DNA of 64,000 nucleotides from NCBI RefSeq assembly GCF_022662335.1, contig NZ_JAKNQJ010000001.1:496001-560000 (forward strand), in the 5' to 3' direction. The stretch comes from Sphingomonas sp. CROZ-RG-20F-R02-07. GTDB lineage: Bacteria > Pseudomonadota > Alphaproteobacteria > Sphingomonadales > Sphingomonadaceae. Below are positions 62,339-64,000 of the stretch, piece by piece. The notes under the pieces were generated by a model. The model saw only the letters and a program-made list of their open reading frames with translations, did no database searches and had not been told where the DNA came from. A program made the position numbers and the translations under genes. Each line of letters opens with the position of its first letter. Position 1 is the stretch's first letter.

Positions 62339-63492
62339 ATCACGCCATCCTCGATACGCTCGCCCGCTAGGACCCGCGCGTGCGCGTCGATCGCGAGCAC
62401 CGCGTCGAGCGTCTCCGGCGCGGCCGGGTCGTAACGATCGAGGATATGCTCGACGATTGCGGCAATTTCGAGGAAGCCGATCCGGCGGCGGAGAAACGCC
62501 GCCACCGCCACCTCGTTCGCCGCGTTCAGGATCGCGGGCCGCGCGCCGCCGGCCACCAGCGCCTCGCGCGCCAGCCGGATCGCGGGAAAGCGCAACGGAT
62601 CGACGCTCTCGAAATCGAGCCGCCCGATCGCCACCAGGTCCAATGGCGCCATCGGGGTCGCCATCCGGTCGGGCCAGGCGAGCGTGTGCGCGATCGGCAC
62701 GCGCATGTCCGAGGGGCCAAGCTGCGCCAGCATCGATCCGTCGACATAATCGACCATCGAATGGATCACCGACTGCCGGTGCATCACCACCTCGATCCGG
62801 TCGTCATCCACCGGGAACAGCCGGGCGGCCTCGATCAGCTCGAGCCCCTTGTTCATCATCGTGGCCGAATCGACTGAGATCTTGGCGCCCATCGACCAAT
62901 TGGGGTGCGCCACCGCCTGTTCGACCGACACGCCGCGCATCGCGTCGAGCGTCCAGTCGCGAAACGGGCCGCCGCTCGCGGTCAGGATGATCCGCCGCAC
63001 GCGCTCGGGCCGGGCGAAATCGAAACACTGGTAGATCGCGTTGTGCTCGGAGTCGGCGGGCAGCAGCGTCGCGCCCGATCGCGCGGCGGCGGCGAGGATC
63101 ACGTCGCCGGCCGACACCAGCGGCTCCTTGTTGGCCAGCACCACGGTGCGGCCGCCCTCGATCGCCGCCATGACGGGCTTCAGCCCCGCACAGCCGACGA
63201 TCGCGCCCATCGTCCAGTCCGCGCCGCTGCGCGCGGCGTCGCACACCGCCTCCGCACCGCCCGCCGTTTGGATCCCGGTGCCCGCCAGCGCCTCGCGCAA
63301 GGCCGGCAGGCACGCCGCGTCGGCGACCACCGCCAGTTCGGCGCGGGTGCGGATCGCGGCGGCGGCGAGTTTCGCCACATCGGCATTGGCGGTGAGCGCG
63401 ACGACGCGGAACGCATCGGGCTCGCGCTCCACCAGGTCGAGCGTCGAGGTGCCGACCGAGCCGGTCGCGCCGAGAATGGTGATGGTCTTCAT
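62335..63492 (-). CDS. dxr: 1-deoxy-D-xylulose 5-phosphate reductoisomerase
   Basis: 385 residues from MKTITILGATGSVGTS. Makes MEP, the committed step of non-mevalonate isoprenoid synthesis, using NADPH. GATGSVGTST (Rossmann motif), VLANKEPLVSAGD (metal and substrate site), LTASGGPFRDW and MGAKISVDSATMMNKG are all present. Start overlaps cdsA by four bases. Confidence 0.97.
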   Translation of the reverse strand: MKTITILGATGSVGTSTLDLVEREPDAFRVVALTANADVAKLAAAAIRTRAELAVVADAACLPALREALAGTGIQTAGGAEAVCDAARSGADWTMGAIVGCAGLKPVMAAIEGGRTVVLANKEPLVSAGDVILAAAARSGATLLPADSEHNAIYQCFDFARPERVRRIILTASGGPFRDWTLDAMRGVSVEQAVAHPNWSMGAKISVDSATMMNKGLELIEAARLFPVDDDRIEVVMHRQSVIHSMVDYVDGSMLAQLGPSDMRVPIAHTLAWPDRMATPMAPLDLVAIGRLDFESVDPLRFPAIRLAREALVAGGARPAILNAANEVAVAAFLRRRIGFLEIAAIVEHILDRYDPAAPETLDAVLAIDAHARVLAGERIEDGVI

Positions 63493-64000
63493 GTCAGCCA
63501 GATGAGTATCGTGGGAAGGACGGCCAGAAAGGCGGCAACCGGCGCCACCGGGACGATGCCGTCGAGCCGGTCGAGCACGCCGCCATGGCCGGGGATCAGC
63601 GTGCCGCTGTCCTTCACGCCCGCGCGGCGTTTCAGCCAGCTTTCGTAGAGATCGCCGCCCTGCGCCAGCACGGCAAGGAACGGCGTCGCGAGCGTGAAGC
63701 GCAGCGGCAGGCCATAGGCCACGTGCAGCGCGGCGCCGAGCAGTGTTGCGAGCAGCACGCCGCCACCCAGCCCCGCCCAAGTCTTGGCCGGGCTGATCCG
63801 CGGCGCGAGCTTCGGCCCGCCGATCGCGCGGCCGGCGAAATAGGCGCCGATATCGGTCGCCCAGACGAGCGCCAGCGCCCACAGCGTCCAGACGATCCCC
63901 TCATGCTGGCGGCGCAGCAGCAGCAGCGCCAGGATCGGCAGCCCGACATAGATGGTGCCGAGCGCCAGCGCCGGGCGGCGCGTGACGATCACGGTGAAGA
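63489..64000 (-). CDS. cdsA: Phosphatidate cytidylyltransferase CdsA (5' end cut by window)
   Basis: C-terminal 170 residues; the frame is open to the window end, so the N-terminus lies beyond it. Makes CDP-diacylglycerol, precursor of all glycerophospholipids. Several membrane segments are visible, and the family signature near the C-terminus, SWLKRRAGVKDSG with LIPGHGGVLDRLDG, is intact. First visible gene of the minus-strand cdsA-dxr-rseP-bamA run. Confidence 0.93.
   Translation of the reverse strand, partial: FTVIVTRRPALALGTIYVGLPILALLLLRRQHEGIVWTLWALALVWATDIGAYFAGRAIGGPKLAPRISPAKTWAGLGGGVLLATLLGAALHVAYGLPLRFTLATPFLAVLAQGGDLYESWLKRRAGVKDSGTLIPGHGGVLDRLDGIVPVAPVAAFLAVLPTILIWLT

Overview
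The window is chromosomal DNA from a high-GC alphaproteobacterium, almost certainly a sphingomonad (Sphingomonas or a close relative). The reasons are the fused ispDF gene, the complete dusB-ntrB-ntrC-ntrY-ntrX-hfq-hflX island, a ChvG/ChvI-HprK-RapZ-EIIA-HPr cluster, an Hfq made of two tandem Hfq domains, and two families of palindromic intergenic repeats of a kind I associate with sphingomonads. Nearly all the sequence is compact housekeeping DNA with many 1-4 base stop/start overlaps. I see no rRNA, CRISPR array, insertion sequence, prophage or antibiotic-type cluster. One tRNA gene, tRNA-Ser(UGA), is present.

Layout. 1-5155: 3' end of an RNA methyltransferase gene, then truA and fmt on the minus strand, then recR, def and rmuC on the plus strand. 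5362-12005 (minus strand): one tightly packed run qmcA-nfeD-chvI-chvG-hprK-rapZ-EIIA-HPr-rRNA methyltransferase, which puts a stomatin-type membrane scaffold, an envelope-stress two-component system and a regulatory (sugar-independent) PTS in one transcription unit. 12287-15581: guaB, an RsmB-like methyltransferase and a TPR protein. 15565-21148 (minus): lptD-surA-pdxA-rsmA, outer-membrane assembly plus ribosome maturation. 21312-23743: pepA, holC, ndk. 23786-26421 (minus): purM-purN with two small followers. 26484-32018: a DUF2066 protein, hdaA, ppk and ppx/gppA. Then rnd, aspS, a beta-carbonic anhydrase, lipA, a Coq10/RatA-like gene, a cinA C-terminal-domain gene, a secreted hypothetical protein and ispDF.

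39433-48513 is the nitrogen-control island: dusB, NtrBC, NtrYX, then hfq and hflX. 48494-55626 (minus) carries an MltB-type transglycosylase, a D,D-carboxypeptidase, holB, metG, tatD, an MBL hydrolase and mazG. After tRNA-Ser comes a short accessory patch: a coding remnant, a small secreted Cys-containing protein and a PilZ protein. The window closes with rpmE and the outer-membrane/isoprenoid cluster cdsA-dxr-rseP-bamA-ompH-fabZ on the minus strand, with cdsA cut by the window end.

The most interesting points are the tandem Hfq with its degenerate second domain, a palindromic repeat inserted in frame inside fmt, a low-GC block confined to the sensor half of ntrY, an NtrX that lacks the GAFTGA loop its sister NtrC keeps, a possible LexA site upstream of rmuC, and the membrane-scaffold/two-component/PTS operon with a minimal HprK. 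No wholly new multigene system is evident; these are local novelties inside a core-genome segment.
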